From positions 1-64,000 of the forward strand of contig NZ_JAKZGP010000022.1 of the NCBI RefSeq assembly GCF_022549775.1: a stretch of 64,000 bases of DNA. The letters are read 5' to 3'. The stretch comes from Belliella filtrata. Lineage in GTDB: Bacteria; Bacteroidota; Bacteroidia; Cytophagales; Cyclobacteriaceae. A program made the position numbers and the translations under genes. Positions 18,248 through 27,809 of the stretch are shown here, piece by piece. The stretch's first letter is position 1; every line of letters begins with the position of its first letter. A model generated the notes under the pieces. The model ran no database searches. It had not been told where the DNA came from and saw nothing but the letters and a program-made list of their open reading frames with translations.

Positions 18248-21070
18248 CTAAAGCCCTTCAAAAGACTCTCTAAGGTACTTGGCTGTATAATTATCTTGCA
18301 AGCCTACCATATCTTCAGGCGTGCCTTCATAGGTTAAATGCCCCCCTTTTTCTCCTCCTTCTGGCCCAAGATCTATCACCCAGTCAGCCGATTTGATTAC
18401 TTCTGTATTGTGCTCGATGACTATCACAGAATGACCTTGCTCTATGAGAGCATTGATCGCATAGAGTAGTTTTTTGATATCATGAAAATGAAGACCAGTG
18501 GTAGGTTCATCAAAAATAAATAAGATATGATCTCCAGCTTTGGTTCCTCCTTTACTTAGAAATGAGGCTAGCTTCACCCTCTGCGCTTCGCCCCCAGAAA
18601 GTGTATTGGAAGACTGTCCCATGCCAATATAACCTAACCCAACTTCTTGCAGCGGTAGAAGCTTGTTTACAATTTGATTCTTACCCTCAAAAAAATCAAT
18701 AGCTTCATCTATGGTCAAGTCCAATACATCTGAAATATCTTTGTCCTTATATTTTGCATCGAGGATCTCAGCTTTGAACCTTTTTCCCTTACACGACTCA
18801 CAGGTCAAATGTATATCCGCCATAAACTGCATCTCTACAGTCACAGTTCCTTCTCCTTGACATGCCTCGCAACGCCCACCATCGACATTGAATGAGAAAA
18901 AAGCTGGCTTATACCCTCTTTGCTTAGAGGTAGGCAGGTCAGCATAGAGTGCTCTGATTGCATCATAAGCTTTAACATAAGTCACTGGATTGGATCTTGA
19001 AGATTTACCTATTGGATTCTGATCGACAAATTCTATCTGACTGATGTCACGATAGTCCCCTTCGATCTTTTCAAATTTCCCAGATTCATCTATCACCGTT
19101 CCCATCATCTTTCCAAGTGCAGGGTAGAGAACTTTTTTGATCAATGTGGATTTCCCAGATCCACTTACCCCTGTGACTACTGTCAGTGTTTTCAAAGGAA
19201 ATTTTACCGTCAAGTTCTTCAGGTTATTCTCTCTTGCACCTTTTACAATGATGCTATCTTTCCATTTTCTATTCTTTTCTTTGATGTTGATTTTTTCTTC
19301 TCCCTTCAAATACTTGGCCGTATAAGTAGAAGAAGATTTCACCAATTCATCAAGATTGCCTTGAAACATCAACTCTCCTCCTTTGACACCTGCATCAGGG
19401 CCGATATCTATGATTTCATCAGCAGCTTTCATGATTTTCTCCTCATGCTCCACGACTATCACCGTATTGCCAAGGTCTCTAAGACTTTTCAACACTTCTA
19501 TCAGCCGATCTGTATCGCGTGGGTGAAGGCCAATACTTGGCTCATCAAGGATATACATGGATCCTACTAGCGCCGAACCTAAGGATGTTGCTAGCTTGAT
19601 ACGCTGATATTCTCCACCAGACAGGGATGAGGTCAACCTGTTCAAGGTCAGGTAGCCGAGCCCCACCTTGTTTATGTATTCTAGTCTATTTAAGATCTCC
19701 TTGAGCAATCTTGAAGCTACATTTTGATCTTGAGCTGATAGTTCTAAAGTTTGAAAAAAATGCAAAGCATTCTCATTTGGCATCAGCACCACATCTGTGA
19801 TAGAATGATCTGCGATCTTGACGTAAGATGCATCTTTTCGTAGCCTTGTTCCTCTGCAATCAGGGCAGGTCGTCCTTCCTCTGAACCTAGAGAGCATTAC
19901 CCTATATTGTATCTTGTGCGTCTTACTTTCTAGGTCTTGGAAAAAATCATTGAGCCCTTTGAAGTAGGAATTACCCGTCCAAATCAACTCTTGCTCAGTA
20001 GTAGTCAAGTCTTCATAAGCCCTGTGAATGGGGAAATCAAAGTATATGCCCTTCTTGACCAAAGGCTCCAGCCACTTACCAGTAGACCCTCCCCTCCAAG
20101 GCGCAATGGCACCTTCATATACGGACATGGTTTTGTCAGGAATAATTAAATCTGGGTCCAAACCCAAGACAGAACCAAATCCCTCACAGGTTTTGCATGC
20201 GCCAAAGGGATTATTGAAAGAGAAAAAATTGACTGAAGGTATCTCAAAACTCATCCCGTCAAGCTCAAACTTATCCGAAAATGTACGCTTAGTCTTATCT
20301 GGAATCAGAATGGTGCACTCTCCATGGCCCTCATAAAAAGCCGTCTGAATAGAATCTGCTATTCTAAATTTGTTATCCTCATCCTCCTTTTGAACTGTCG
20401 CTCTATCGATGAGGATTTCATAAGTTCCTTTTGGTAATTTTTTTTCTGCAATAAGCTCCTCCACAAAATGTACCTCACCATCTATCAACACCCTAGTAAA
20501 CCCCTTTTGTAAAAGTAGCTCTAGCTCTTGGGCTTTGCTTCGATCTTGAAGCACCTGGAGAGGACATGAAATCATTACCCTATCACCTTCCTCAAATGAA
20601 TGCACAAAATCAACCACATCAGTTACGGTATGATGTTTCACTTCCTCCCCACTGACTGGTGAGTATGTCCTCCCTATCCTACTGAAAAGTAATTTCAAAT
20701 AATCATAAATCTCTGTAGTGGTTCCCACCGTAGATCGTGGATTCTTAGTACTCACTTTTTGTTGGATAGCTATTGCTGGGGATACACCTTTGATATATTC
20801 AACATCAGGCTTTTCCATTCTTCCCAAAAATTGCCTTGCATAAGAGCTTAGACTTTCGACATACATACGCTGTCCTTCAGCAAACAATGTATCAAAAGCA
20901 AGAGAGGATTTTCCAGATCCTGACAATCCAGTCACGACCACTAGCTTGTTTCGAGGAATTGCTACACTCAAAGCTTTGAGGTTATTCACCCGAGCATTTT
21001 TGATAATTATATATTCCTTAGGATCAAGTTGGTCAAGAGTATCTGACCCAATAGGTGTGCTTACATTCAT
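18248..21070 (-). CDS. uvrA: UvrABC excinuclease subunit A
   Basis: UvrA is the dimeric ABC-type ATPase that finds DNA lesions and loads UvrB. I take the ATG at 21070 (940 residues, the usual size) and not an in-frame ATG at 21142. The extra 24 residues are unlike UvrA, and an exact -7 promoter element sits between the two. Two ABC modules are visible: '[23 protein letters not shown]' near the start, and '[23 protein letters not shown]' in the second half, with signatures '[14 protein letters not shown]' and '[14 protein letters not shown]'. Zinc-module cysteine pairs occur in 'CKTCEGFG', 'CPDCRGTR', 'CEACQGEG' and 'CESCKGKR'. Partner uvrB is at 5911-7947 on the other strand. Confidence 0.97.
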   Translation of the reverse strand: MNVSTPIGSDTLDQLDPKEYIIIKNARVNNLKALSVAIPRNKLVVVTGLSGSGKSSLAFDTLFAEGQRMYVESLSSYARQFLGRMEKPDVEYIKGVSPAIAIQQKVSTKNPRSTVGTTTEIYDYLKLLFSRIGRTYSPVSGEEVKHHTVTDVVDFVHSFEEGDRVMISCPLQVLQDRSKAQELELLLQKGFTRVLIDGEVHFVEELIAEKKLPKGTYEILIDRATVQKEDEDNKFRIADSIQTAFYEGHGECTILIPDKTKRTFSDKFELDGMSFEIPSVNFFSFNNPFGACKTCEGFGSVLGLDPDLIIPDKTMSVYEGAIAPWRGGSTGKWLEPLVKKGIYFDFPIHRAYEDLTTTEQELIWTGNSYFKGLNDFFQDLESKTHKIQYRVMLSRFRGRTTCPDCRGTRLRKDASYVKIADHSITDVVLMPNENALHFFQTLELSAQDQNVASRLLKEILNRLEYINKVGLGYLTLNRLTSSLSGGEYQRIKLATSLGSALVGSMYILDEPSIGLHPRDTDRLIEVLKSLRDLGNTVIVVEHEEKIMKAADEIIDIGPDAGVKGGELMFQGNLDELVKSSSTYTAKYLKGEEKINIKEKNRKWKDSIIVKGARENNLKNLTVKFPLKTLTVVTGVSGSGKSTLIKKVLYPALGKMMGTVIDESGKFEKIEGDYRDISQIEFVDQNPIGKSSRSNPVTYVKAYDAIRALYADLPTSKQRGYKPAFFSFNVDGGRCEACQGEGTVTVEMQFMADIHLTCESCKGKRFKAEILDAKYKDKDISDVLDLTIDEAIDFFEGKNQIVNKLLPLQEVGLGYIGMGQSSNTLSGGEAQRVKLASFLSKGGTKAGDHILFIFDEPTTGLHFHDIKKLLYAINALIEQGHSVIVIEHNTEVIKSADWVIDLGPEGGEKGGHLTYEGTPEDMVGLQDNYTAKYLRESFEGL

Positions 21071-21076
21071 AAGGTG

Positions 21077-21084
21077 CAAAGTTA
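21077..21084 (-). promoter_or_regulatory. TAnnTTTG -7 element upstream of uvrA
   Basis: TAACTTTG on the minus strand (21084-21077) matches the consensus exactly and ends 6 nt before the uvrA ATG at 21070. Transcription would start at about the start codon. No convincing -33 box is visible. Confidence 0.5.
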
Positions 21085-21375
21085 CCCAATCAACTGCTGA
21101 AATGGTAATTTGTTGAAGAAATAAATGGACACATCCTTTCATTCTATCAAGTCTGGAATAGCAAACAAGACCGAATCACTCTTATAGATTAAAAATGAAA
21201 GTGAGAATTTGACTCTTACAAAGAATTTTCTTGATAGAAAATTGTTTGCTTTATAATAATATGAATATCCGCTTTCGCACAAAAAGAAGTATTTCACTCA
21301 AATAATAGATTACTTCGGGATTAAAATTAACTAATATCTGGATCTTGAAAATACCAAATATGACTCTGTTACTGG

Positions 21376-21383
21376 TATCTTTG
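21376..21383 (+). promoter_or_regulatory. TAnnTTTG -7 element upstream of the slyD-like gene
   Basis: TATCTTTG matches the Bacteroidota -7 consensus. It lies 41 nt before the ATG at 21425, a normal leader length. A TTG is present, but 28 nt upstream, too far to count as the -33 box. Confidence 0.45.
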
Positions 21384-21424
21384 CGGATATACTTATAGAT
21401 TCAGATACGTCAACCAATAACAAA

Positions 21425-21937
21425 ATGAAAGTAGAGAAAAATAAAGTAGTCTCAGTGAGCTACGAATTACATGTAGATGACGGTGAGCAAGGAAAGACAT
21501 TTTTCGAAAAAGTTGAAAAAGACCAACCTCATCATTTTCTATTCGGTGCTGGAAACACCATCCCAGCCTTGGAAAAAGCACTAGAGGGCAAGGCTGTAGG
21601 TGACACATTTGAAGTATTTATAGACTTTGAAAATGCTTATGGGGATTATGATGAGAGCAAAAAAGCTATCGTACCAAAGGCAAATTTTAAAGAAAATGGA
21701 AAGAAGAATCCCGAAATACTCAAAGTAGGTAGGGTAATTCCCATGCAAGATGATCAAGGAAATCAACTCCGAGGAGAAATCGTCAAAATCGACTACAAAG
21801 GAGTTCACATGGATTTTAACTCCCCATTGGCTGGTTATGATTTATATTTCAAAGGAGAAATCGTGAATATCAGAGAAGCAGAACAGGAGGAAATCGACCA
21901 TGGGCATGTTCATGGCCCAGGAGGACATCATCATTGA
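21425..21937 (+). CDS. slyD: SlyD-like FKBP-type peptidyl-prolyl cis-trans isomerase
   Basis: A 170-residue cytoplasmic FKBP-type prolyl isomerase of the SlyD group. The FKBP core holds 'VSVSYELHVDDGEQGKTFFEKVEKDQPHHFLFGAGNTIPALEKALEGKAVGD' split around an insert-in-flap (IF) chaperone domain (about residues 70-125). The tail is short and metal-binding-like (DHGHVHGPGGHHH), much shorter than in E. coli SlyD. Such proteins fold proline-containing proteins and can carry nickel or other metals. There is no signal peptide. It lies next to the copper ATPase gene (93-nt gap, same strand), a possible but unproven metal-related pairing. Confidence 0.88.
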   Translation: MKVEKNKVVSVSYELHVDDGEQGKTFFEKVEKDQPHHFLFGAGNTIPALEKALEGKAVGDTFEVFIDFENAYGDYDESKKAIVPKANFKENGKKNPEILKVGRVIPMQDDQGNQLRGEIVKIDYKGVHMDFNSPLAGYDLYFKGEIVNIREAEQEEIDHGHVHGPGGHHH

Positions 21938-22030
21938 TAAATCAAGGTGTAAGCCATTTCAAAAATAATGTAACTATCCTGACAAGCTTATTTCGAGATT
22001 TGTAATTCTTAATTCCTTACAAATCGAATC

Positions 22031-24442
22031 ATGAATAGGCGTGCAGAAGAAATAATAATCCCCCTTGAAGGTATAGCAAGTGACCATTGCGCTTTAATCA
22101 TTGAAAAGGCAATTGCAAAAATAAATGGCGTATTAGCACATCGTGTGGAGAGTAACAACCACCGCGCTGTAATCCAAGTCTCCGATCAAGAAAAGCTTTC
22201 CGAAGTGATCAGTACCATCAGAGACTTGGGCTATGGCGTTCCGACCATAAAGAAAACATACCCTGTATTGGAAATGTCCTGCGCTGCATGTGCTGGAAGT
22301 GTAGAAAACACCCTCAAAACCACCTTAGGTGTAATCGATGCTAAGGTCAACTATGCCAATGAAAAGGTAAGTTTAGAATTTATACCTGAGATCAATTTTA
22401 GCGAAAAACTCAAAGCAAAAGTACAATCAGCTGGCTATGACCTACTCATAGAAGAACACACCAATAGCGGTCAAACGGTCGAAAACATACACCAGAAAAA
22501 ACTTAAGAGACTAAAAATCCAAACCATCTGGGCTTTGGTCTTTTCGACACCAGTCGTAGCGATAGGCATGTTTTTCATGAACATGCCCTATGCTAATGAA
22601 CTCATGTGGCTATTCAGCTCTCCTGTAGTACTTTGGTTAGGCAGGGATTTTTTCATTCATGCTTGGAAGCAAGCCAAACTCAAGTCTACCAACATGGACA
22701 CGCTAGTCGCATTGAGTACAGGGACTGCATACTCTTTTAGTGTTTTCAATACTGCTTTTCCACAATTTTGGGAAGACAAGGGACTCCATGCTCATGTCTA
22801 TTTTGAAGCTGCCACTGTAATTATCGCATTCATACTTTTAGGAAAACTTTTGGAAGAAAAAGCAAAAAGCAAAACATCCAATTCCATCAAAAAACTCATT
22901 GGACTTCAGCCTAAAACGGTAACTATCATAGAAGAAAATGGACGGCAAGTAAATGTCCCAATAGCAAGACTAAAAGTTGGAGATTCTATCTTAGTCAAGC
23001 CTGGAGAAAAAATCGCTGTAGACGGGTCTGTACTAAAAGGAGAATCTTATGTAGATGAGAGCATGCTCACAGGTGAGCCACTGGCAGTACAAAAACAAGC
23101 GCTTGACAAAGTCTATGCAGGCACCATCAATCAAAAAGGCAGCTTCGAATTCACTGCCGAAAAAGTAGCAGGAGACACACTACTCGCACAGATCATCAAA
23201 ATGGTGCAAGATGCACAAGGAAGCAAGACACCTGTTCAAAAATTAGTTGACAAAATTGCTAATATTTTTGTGCCCACGGTGATTGTAATTGCCGTTGCTT
23301 CCTTCCTTCTCTGGAACCTAATTGGTGGTGAAAATGCATTTACACAAGGGGTATTGGCAATGGTCACGGTTTTGGTGATCGCATGCCCATGTGCTCTTGG
23401 ACTAGCCACACCCACAGCGATCATGGTCGGTGTAGGTAGAGGAGCCGAAAAAGGAATCCTAATCAAAGATGCAGAAAGCCTTGAACTGGCAAAAAAAATC
23501 AATACCATCATACTTGACAAAACAGGTACTATCACAGAAGGTAAACCAAAGGTGGTGAATGAGTGGTGGATAGCAACCAATCCTGAAGCTAAGCACATAC
23601 TTTCCAGCATTGAAAATCAATCAGAGCATCCACTGGCAGAAGCAATTGCATCACATTTTCCCCAAGAAGAAACAATACAGGTTTCACATTTTGAAAGCAT
23701 CACGGGCAAAGGGGTAAGAGCAACCTATAAGGGTCAAAAATATCATATCGGAAATCGCCAGCTGTTGGAGGATTTGCAAATATCCATTGATCAAGAAGCT
23801 TTTGTAAAAGCTGAAAAATGGAGTCAAGAATCAAAGACTGTAGTTTGGTTTGCTGATACGTCCAGCGTAATTGCGGTTTTGGCAATTTCAGATCAAATCA
23901 AACCCTCTTCTCATTCAGCTATCATACAGCTGCAACAATCCGGCATAGAAGTACATATGCTCACTGGGGATCAAGAGAGCACAGCAAAAGCTGTTGCCAA
24001 AGAAATGGGCATCACACATTTTAAAGCTGGTGTATTACCAGAACAAAAGGCTAATTACATCAGACAGCTTCAGGCTCAAGGAAAGATTGTTGGAATGGTA
24101 GGAGACGGAATCAATGACAGCTCAGCGCTTGCGCTTGCAGATGTAAGTATTGCAATGGGCAGAGGTAGTGATATAGCTATAGATGTAGCCAAGATGACTA
24201 TCATTTCCTCATCACTATCAAAGCTTCCGGAGGCAATTAGACTTTCCAAAGAAACCGTTCGCACGATCAAGCAAAACTTATTCTGGGCATTTATCTACAA
24301 CTTGATCGGTATTCCAATAGCTGCTGGGATACTTTATCCTATCAACGGCTTCCTACTCGACCCCATGCTAGCGGGAGGAGCCATGGCCATGAGTAGTGTG
24401 AGCGTGGTTATCAATAGCTTAAGGTTGAAGTACAGGGCTTAA
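22031..24442 (+). CDS. copA: Copper-translocating P1B-type ATPase
   Basis: An 803-residue P1B-type heavy-metal ATPase, most likely exporting Cu(I) from the cytoplasm. Two N-terminal HMA-type domains are present. The first lacks the usual first cysteine (GIASDHC, Ser17 and Cys20), while the second has the intact CAAC (Cys84 and Cys87). The membrane metal site is CPC at 452-454 ('[14 protein letters not shown]'). The phosphorylated aspartate is Asp496 in DKTGT. The actuator motif is TGEP ('[12 protein letters not shown]'), and the nucleotide domain contains 'SEHPLAEAI' and '[20 protein letters not shown]'. CPC plus CxxC points to copper and not zinc or cadmium. The stop overlaps the convergent helicase gene by 4 nt. 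Confidence 0.93.
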   Translation: MNRRAEEIIIPLEGIASDHCALIIEKAIAKINGVLAHRVESNNHRAVIQVSDQEKLSEVISTIRDLGYGVPTIKKTYPVLEMSCAACAGSVENTLKTTLGVIDAKVNYANEKVSLEFIPEINFSEKLKAKVQSAGYDLLIEEHTNSGQTVENIHQKKLKRLKIQTIWALVFSTPVVAIGMFFMNMPYANELMWLFSSPVVLWLGRDFFIHAWKQAKLKSTNMDTLVALSTGTAYSFSVFNTAFPQFWEDKGLHAHVYFEAATVIIAFILLGKLLEEKAKSKTSNSIKKLIGLQPKTVTIIEENGRQVNVPIARLKVGDSILVKPGEKIAVDGSVLKGESYVDESMLTGEPLAVQKQALDKVYAGTINQKGSFEFTAEKVAGDTLLAQIIKMVQDAQGSKTPVQKLVDKIANIFVPTVIVIAVASFLLWNLIGGENAFTQGVLAMVTVLVIACPCALGLATPTAIMVGVGRGAEKGILIKDAESLELAKKINTIILDKTGTITEGKPKVVNEWWIATNPEAKHILSSIENQSEHPLAEAIASHFPQEETIQVSHFESITGKGVRATYKGQKYHIGNRQLLEDLQISIDQEAFVKAEKWSQESKTVVWFADTSSVIAVLAISDQIKPSSHSAIIQLQQSGIEVHMLTGDQESTAKAVAKEMGITHFKAGVLPEQKANYIRQLQAQGKIVGMVGDGINDSSALALADVSIAMGRGSDIAIDVAKMTIISSSLSKLPEAIRLSKETVRTIKQNLFWAFIYNLIGIPIAAGILYPINGFLLDPMLAGGAMAMSSVSVVINSLRLKYRA

Positions 24443-25803
24443 CCGCCCTTTTTCTTCCACTTACCTTGGGTTTTAAGCTGATTACGATTTCTTTTGGCTT
24501 TGGAATTTTTATTACCCCTCTTTTCTTTTGCCTTGTTTGGATTTACACTTGGTCTAGCTTTTTTCTCATGAAAGCCACCTTTGAAATCAGGATTATCTTT
24601 ACGTTTCTGATTATCAATCTCTCTCTCATAGCCTTGCTTTTCGATAAAAGGCGTATTGGTCACACTCACTTCTTCTGGAATAGACTTCTCTTCTACAGAC
24701 ATCCTTATGATCTCTTCGATCTTTTCAAAATGCCATATTTCAGCGGGATTGACAAATGTAATGGCATGCCCTTCGTTTTCAGCCCTTCCTGTCCTACCTA
24801 TTCTGTGTACATAATCCTCATAAATAAGTGGCACGTCAAAATTGATCACGTGACTGACCATAGAGATATCAAGACCTCTCGCAGCTACATCTGTAGCAAC
24901 CAAAATCCTAACATCCCCTGACTTGAAATCCTCCATGGAGTTGATCCTTGTATTTTGACCTTTGTTGGCATGAATGACACGAATCTCACCCAGCTGCTTT
25001 CTCTCTAGATAGCTAAAAACTGATTCGGCATTTTTTCTAGACTTGGTAAATACAATTACCCTTTTGACATCCTCATCTTTCAATATGTGCTCAAGAAGAT
25101 TAATCTTAGTCTTGATATTTGGCACTTCGAACTTCGTTTGCTTAATCGTCTCAGCAGTAGTAGCTTGAGCAGAGATCTCGATCCTTTCTGGGAATTCTAA
25201 AAATTCAGTGGATAGATTTTCAACTCTACTGCTAAAAGTCGCAGAGAATAATAAATTTTGTCGCTTGGTAGGAATCACTTCGAGAATTGCGCGTATCTGA
25301 GGCATAAATCCCATATCTAGCATTTTATCAGCCTCGTCCATCACCAAAGTTTTCAACTCCCGGACATGTATCTCTCCTTTGCGATAGATATCCATAAACC
25401 TTCCTGGTGTAGAAATCACTATATCGACTCCAGCTTGTATTTTCTCAATCTGTGTCTTTGGACCAATCCCACCATATAGGCATACGTATCGAAGGTCTGT
25501 GTACTTACCTAGCTGGATGACAGCCTCTTCGATCTGCATACAAAGCTCTCGAGTCGGCGCCAAAATCAAAACCCTCGGATGTTGACCTTGGGCATATTTC
25601 GCTTTGTATAGTATAGGAAGAACATATGCAGCTGTCTTTCCTGTCCCTGTCTGTGCGATACCTAATACATCATGTCCAGCAAGTGCTAATGGAACAGCTT
25701 TTGCTTGGATAGGTGTAGGTATACTGTACCCAGCTTCGGCCACAGCTTCCAGCAGCTGCTTATTCAGTTTAAAATTTTCAAAAGATAGGTTGCTATCAGA
25801 CAT
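24439..25803 (-). CDS. rhlE: DEAD-box RNA helicase, RhlE-like
   Basis: A 454-residue ATP-dependent RNA helicase of the DEAD-box group, probably acting in ribosome assembly or RNA turnover. The Q motif '[27 protein letters not shown]' and Walker A '[11 protein letters not shown]' are followed by 'PTRELCMQI', 'TPGRFMD', DEAD ('[13 protein letters not shown]'), 'SATFS', '[11 protein letters not shown]' and '[10 protein letters not shown]'. The C-terminal tail (about residues 380-454) is very basic and low in complexity, as in RhlE-type enzymes, and probably binds RNA. The choice between RhlE and DeaD is based on size and tail only. It is convergent with copA and divergent from dihydroorotase. 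Confidence 0.9.
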   Translation of the reverse strand: MSDSNLSFENFKLNKQLLEAVAEAGYSIPTPIQAKAVPLALAGHDVLGIAQTGTGKTAAYVLPILYKAKYAQGQHPRVLILAPTRELCMQIEEAVIQLGKYTDLRYVCLYGGIGPKTQIEKIQAGVDIVISTPGRFMDIYRKGEIHVRELKTLVMDEADKMLDMGFMPQIRAILEVIPTKRQNLLFSATFSSRVENLSTEFLEFPERIEISAQATTAETIKQTKFEVPNIKTKINLLEHILKDEDVKRVIVFTKSRKNAESVFSYLERKQLGEIRVIHANKGQNTRINSMEDFKSGDVRILVATDVAARGLDISMVSHVINFDVPLIYEDYVHRIGRTGRAENEGHAITFVNPAEIWHFEKIEEIIRMSVEEKSIPEEVSVTNTPFIEKQGYEREIDNQKRKDNPDFKGGFHEKKARPSVNPNKAKEKRGNKNSKAKRNRNQLKTQGKWKKKGG

Positions 25804-25945
25804 GATTGTTTATTTTTACAGAATGAGGGGAAAACTTGTATACCATTGCTACTTGAGCTTTTTTTCAAGCAGACAACTTATACACATTTCCCGACTATGA
25901 AGAAGTATGATTTGCTTAACTTTCACTCTTAAACCATAAGTATTC

Positions 25946-27295
25946 ATGAAAAGCATTTTGATCACCGGTGCAAATATAGTAAATGAAGGCAAGATTACCC
26001 CGATGGATGTTTTGATCCAAGACGGATTGATCTACAATGTAGGCAACGATCTCTCTGAATTTGAGGCTGACATCAAGATAGACGGCACTGGTAAACATAT
26101 TTTTCCTGGTATCATAGATGATCAGGTTCATTTTAGAGAGCCAGGTCTCACGCACAAAGCAGACATCTACACTGAAAGTAGGTCAGCCGTGGCAGGTGGG
26201 ATCACTTCCTATATGGAAATGCCAAATACTGTCCCACAATCTACCACGCTGGAATTGCTTGAAGAAAAATACAAAATAGCTTCCGAAAAGTCTTTGGCAA
26301 ACTATTCCTTTTACTTCGGCGCTACCAATGATAATATTGAAGAAATTTTAAAAGTTGACCCTGCTAAGGTGTGCGGGATCAAAGTCTTTCAAGGCTCCTC
26401 TACGGGCAATATGCTAGTAGATAACCAAGAGAGTTTAGAGAAAATTTTTGCAGAATGTAAGCTTCTCATTGCCACACATAGTGAGAATGACAACATCATC
26501 AAAGAAAATCTAGAAAAATACAAATCAGAGTTTGGTGAAGACATTCCTGCAAGCTACCATCCAAAAATCAGATCTGAAGAAGCCTGCTATGATGCTTCAA
26601 AGAAAGTAGTGGATCTGGCAAGAAAATACGGAACAAAACTACACGTACTTCACATCAGTACTGGAAAAGAAGTTGAGCTGTTTGACGAAACGCTACCACT
26701 AGAAGAAAAAAGAATTACGGCAGAAGCATGCATACACCACTTGTGGTTCTCAGATAAAGACTATGAAGAGAAAGGCAACTTCATCAAATGGAATCCAGCG
26801 GTAAAAACAGCCGAAGATCGAGATAGAATTCTTCAAGGCGTAATCAAAGGCAACATCGATGTGATTGCCACAGATCATGCTCCACATACCGTAGAGGAGA
26901 AAAAGGAAAAATACCTCAAAGCTCCATCAGGCGGCCCACTGGCGCAGCACAGCTTGGTAGCTATGCTTGACCTATATCACGACGGCAAAATCAGACTTGA
27001 TCAAATCGCCGAGAAAATGTGTCACAATGTAGCTATCCTGTTTGAAATAGAGCAAAGAGGCTATATTAGACCAGGATATTATGCAGATTTGGTGATTGTA
27101 GATTTGAATGATTCATGGACAGTCAGCAACCAAAACATATTATCTAAATGTGGCTGGTCACCATTTGAAGGGCACACATTTAAATCTAAAGTGACACATA
27201 CGATCGTTTCTGGACACTTAGCGTACGAAAACGGAGAGTTCAACGAAGATAAAAAAGGTGAAAGATTAACATTTTCTCGAAAAAATATTGGCTAG
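25946..27295 (+). CDS. pyrC: Dihydroorotase
   Basis: A 449-residue dihydroorotase of the long, amidohydrolase-type class. It closes carbamoyl-aspartate to dihydroorotate in pyrimidine synthesis. The metal motif reads DDQVHFREPG (residues 58-67), with Gln60 where many family members have the first His of HxH. His62 is kept. The carbamylated-lysine candidate is Lys146 in 'GIKVFQGSSTGNML'. Later ligand His residues occur in 'ATHSEND' and 'HVLHISTGKE', and the catalytic Asp in 'VIATDHAPHT'. The substitution at position 60 is a lineage-typical feature as far as I recall, and I cannot verify this. It stands alone, 75 nt ahead of tRNA-His. Confidence 0.9.
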   Translation: MKSILITGANIVNEGKITPMDVLIQDGLIYNVGNDLSEFEADIKIDGTGKHIFPGIIDDQVHFREPGLTHKADIYTESRSAVAGGITSYMEMPNTVPQSTTLELLEEKYKIASEKSLANYSFYFGATNDNIEEILKVDPAKVCGIKVFQGSSTGNMLVDNQESLEKIFAECKLLIATHSENDNIIKENLEKYKSEFGEDIPASYHPKIRSEEACYDASKKVVDLARKYGTKLHVLHISTGKEVELFDETLPLEEKRITAEACIHHLWFSDKDYEEKGNFIKWNPAVKTAEDRDRILQGVIKGNIDVIATDHAPHTVEEKKEKYLKAPSGGPLAQHSLVAMLDLYHDGKIRLDQIAEKMCHNVAILFEIEQRGYIRPGYYADLVIVDLNDSWTVSNQNILSKCGWSPFEGHTFKSKVTHTIVSGHLAYENGEFNEDKKGERLTFSRKNIG

Positions 27296-27300
27296 TCTAT

Positions 27301-27331
27301 TGTTTTGAAAAAAATGGAATATTACCTTTGC
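27301..27331 (+). promoter_or_regulatory. tRNA-His promoter
   Basis: TACCTTTG (27324-27331) is an exact TAnnTTTG match. TTG (27301-27303) lies 20 nt upstream. The predicted start is about 30 nt before the tRNA, leaving a short 5' leader for RNase P to remove. Confidence 0.68.
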
Positions 27332-27370
27332 ATTCCAATCAAGCAGCTGGCTTGATTCTAAAGCAAAAAT

Positions 27371-27445
27371 GGTGGTTGTAGCTCAGCTGGTTAGAGCGCT
27401 GGTTTGTGGATCCAGAGGTCGCCGGTTCGAACCCGGTCTTCCACC
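27371..27445 (+). tRNA. tRNA-His (GTG anticodon)
   Basis: Cloverleaf: G-1 at 27371 and C73 at 27445 give the extra pair typical of tRNA-His. The D arm is GCTC/GAGC, the anticodon arm CTGGT-TTGTGGA-TCCAG with anticodon GTG, and the T arm GCCGG-TTCGAAC-CCGGT. CCA is not encoded (CAA follows). As read here, there are T-T oppositions at 5:68 and 6:67 in the acceptor stem and at 31:39 in the anticodon stem, which is unusual. An exact promoter lies upstream and an intrinsic terminator follows at once. Confidence 0.95.
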
Positions 27446-27450
27446 CAATT

Positions 27451-27480
27451 AACCCCTCTTTTAGAGGGGTTTTCTTTTTT
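27451..27480 (+). terminator. Intrinsic terminator of tRNA-His
   Basis: A 9-bp perfect stem, AACCCCTCT against AGAGGGGTT, with a 3-nt loop and a T-rich tail lies just after the tRNA. Confidence 0.85.
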
Positions 27481-27556
27481 CAGCTTACAAACTGGAACTT
27501 GAATGGCACAAAATTTGTCAAACTCGTGGTATCATTTAAATTAAAGTAACTCGGCA

Positions 27557-27697
27557 ATGTTTACATTATTCAAAGCTTCGCCAAAATTCCCAAAAATCCA
27601 ACCAGTGAATATAAAGTTCATTCAGAGGTATTTTGAAAAGTTTGAAGAATCACTTCGAAACTTTGAGGAAGTACAAAAAGAAGGTATCGGCACCTAA
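27557..27697 (+). CDS. Small protein of 46 residues, unknown function
   Basis: A short reading frame starting ATG-TTT-ACA (MFTLFKASPKFPKIQ) and ending KEGIGT. It is rich in Phe, Lys and Glu; the N-terminal 20 residues are basic and aromatic and the rest could form an amphipathic helix (about residues 18-42). There is no signal peptide or membrane segment. It lies between the tRNA-His terminator (ends 27480) and its own strong terminator (from 27712), so it occupies a free-standing transcription unit, which supports it being a gene. I do not recognise the family. An RNA without translation is the main alternative. The upstream promoter is not clear. Confidence 0.5.
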   Translation: MFTLFKASPKFPKIQPVNIKFIQRYFEKFEESLRNFEEVQKEGIGT

Positions 27698-27711
27698 TTA
27701 GTGAAGATAAT

Positions 27712-27744
27712 ATAAAGGTTATGGAAACATAGCCTTTATTTTTT
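27712..27744 (+). terminator. Intrinsic terminator of the 46-residue gene
   Basis: AAAGGTTATG pairs with CATAGCCTTT (one G-U pair) around a GAAA tetraloop, followed by a T-rich tail ending near 27744. It lies 15 nt after the small gene's stop. Confidence 0.8.
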
Positions 27745-27809
27745 GCTTATTTATTTTTCTTTCCGTTTGGAAAAGCTATTTTTATGCAAATCTCCAAACT
27801 TTTAACCAA

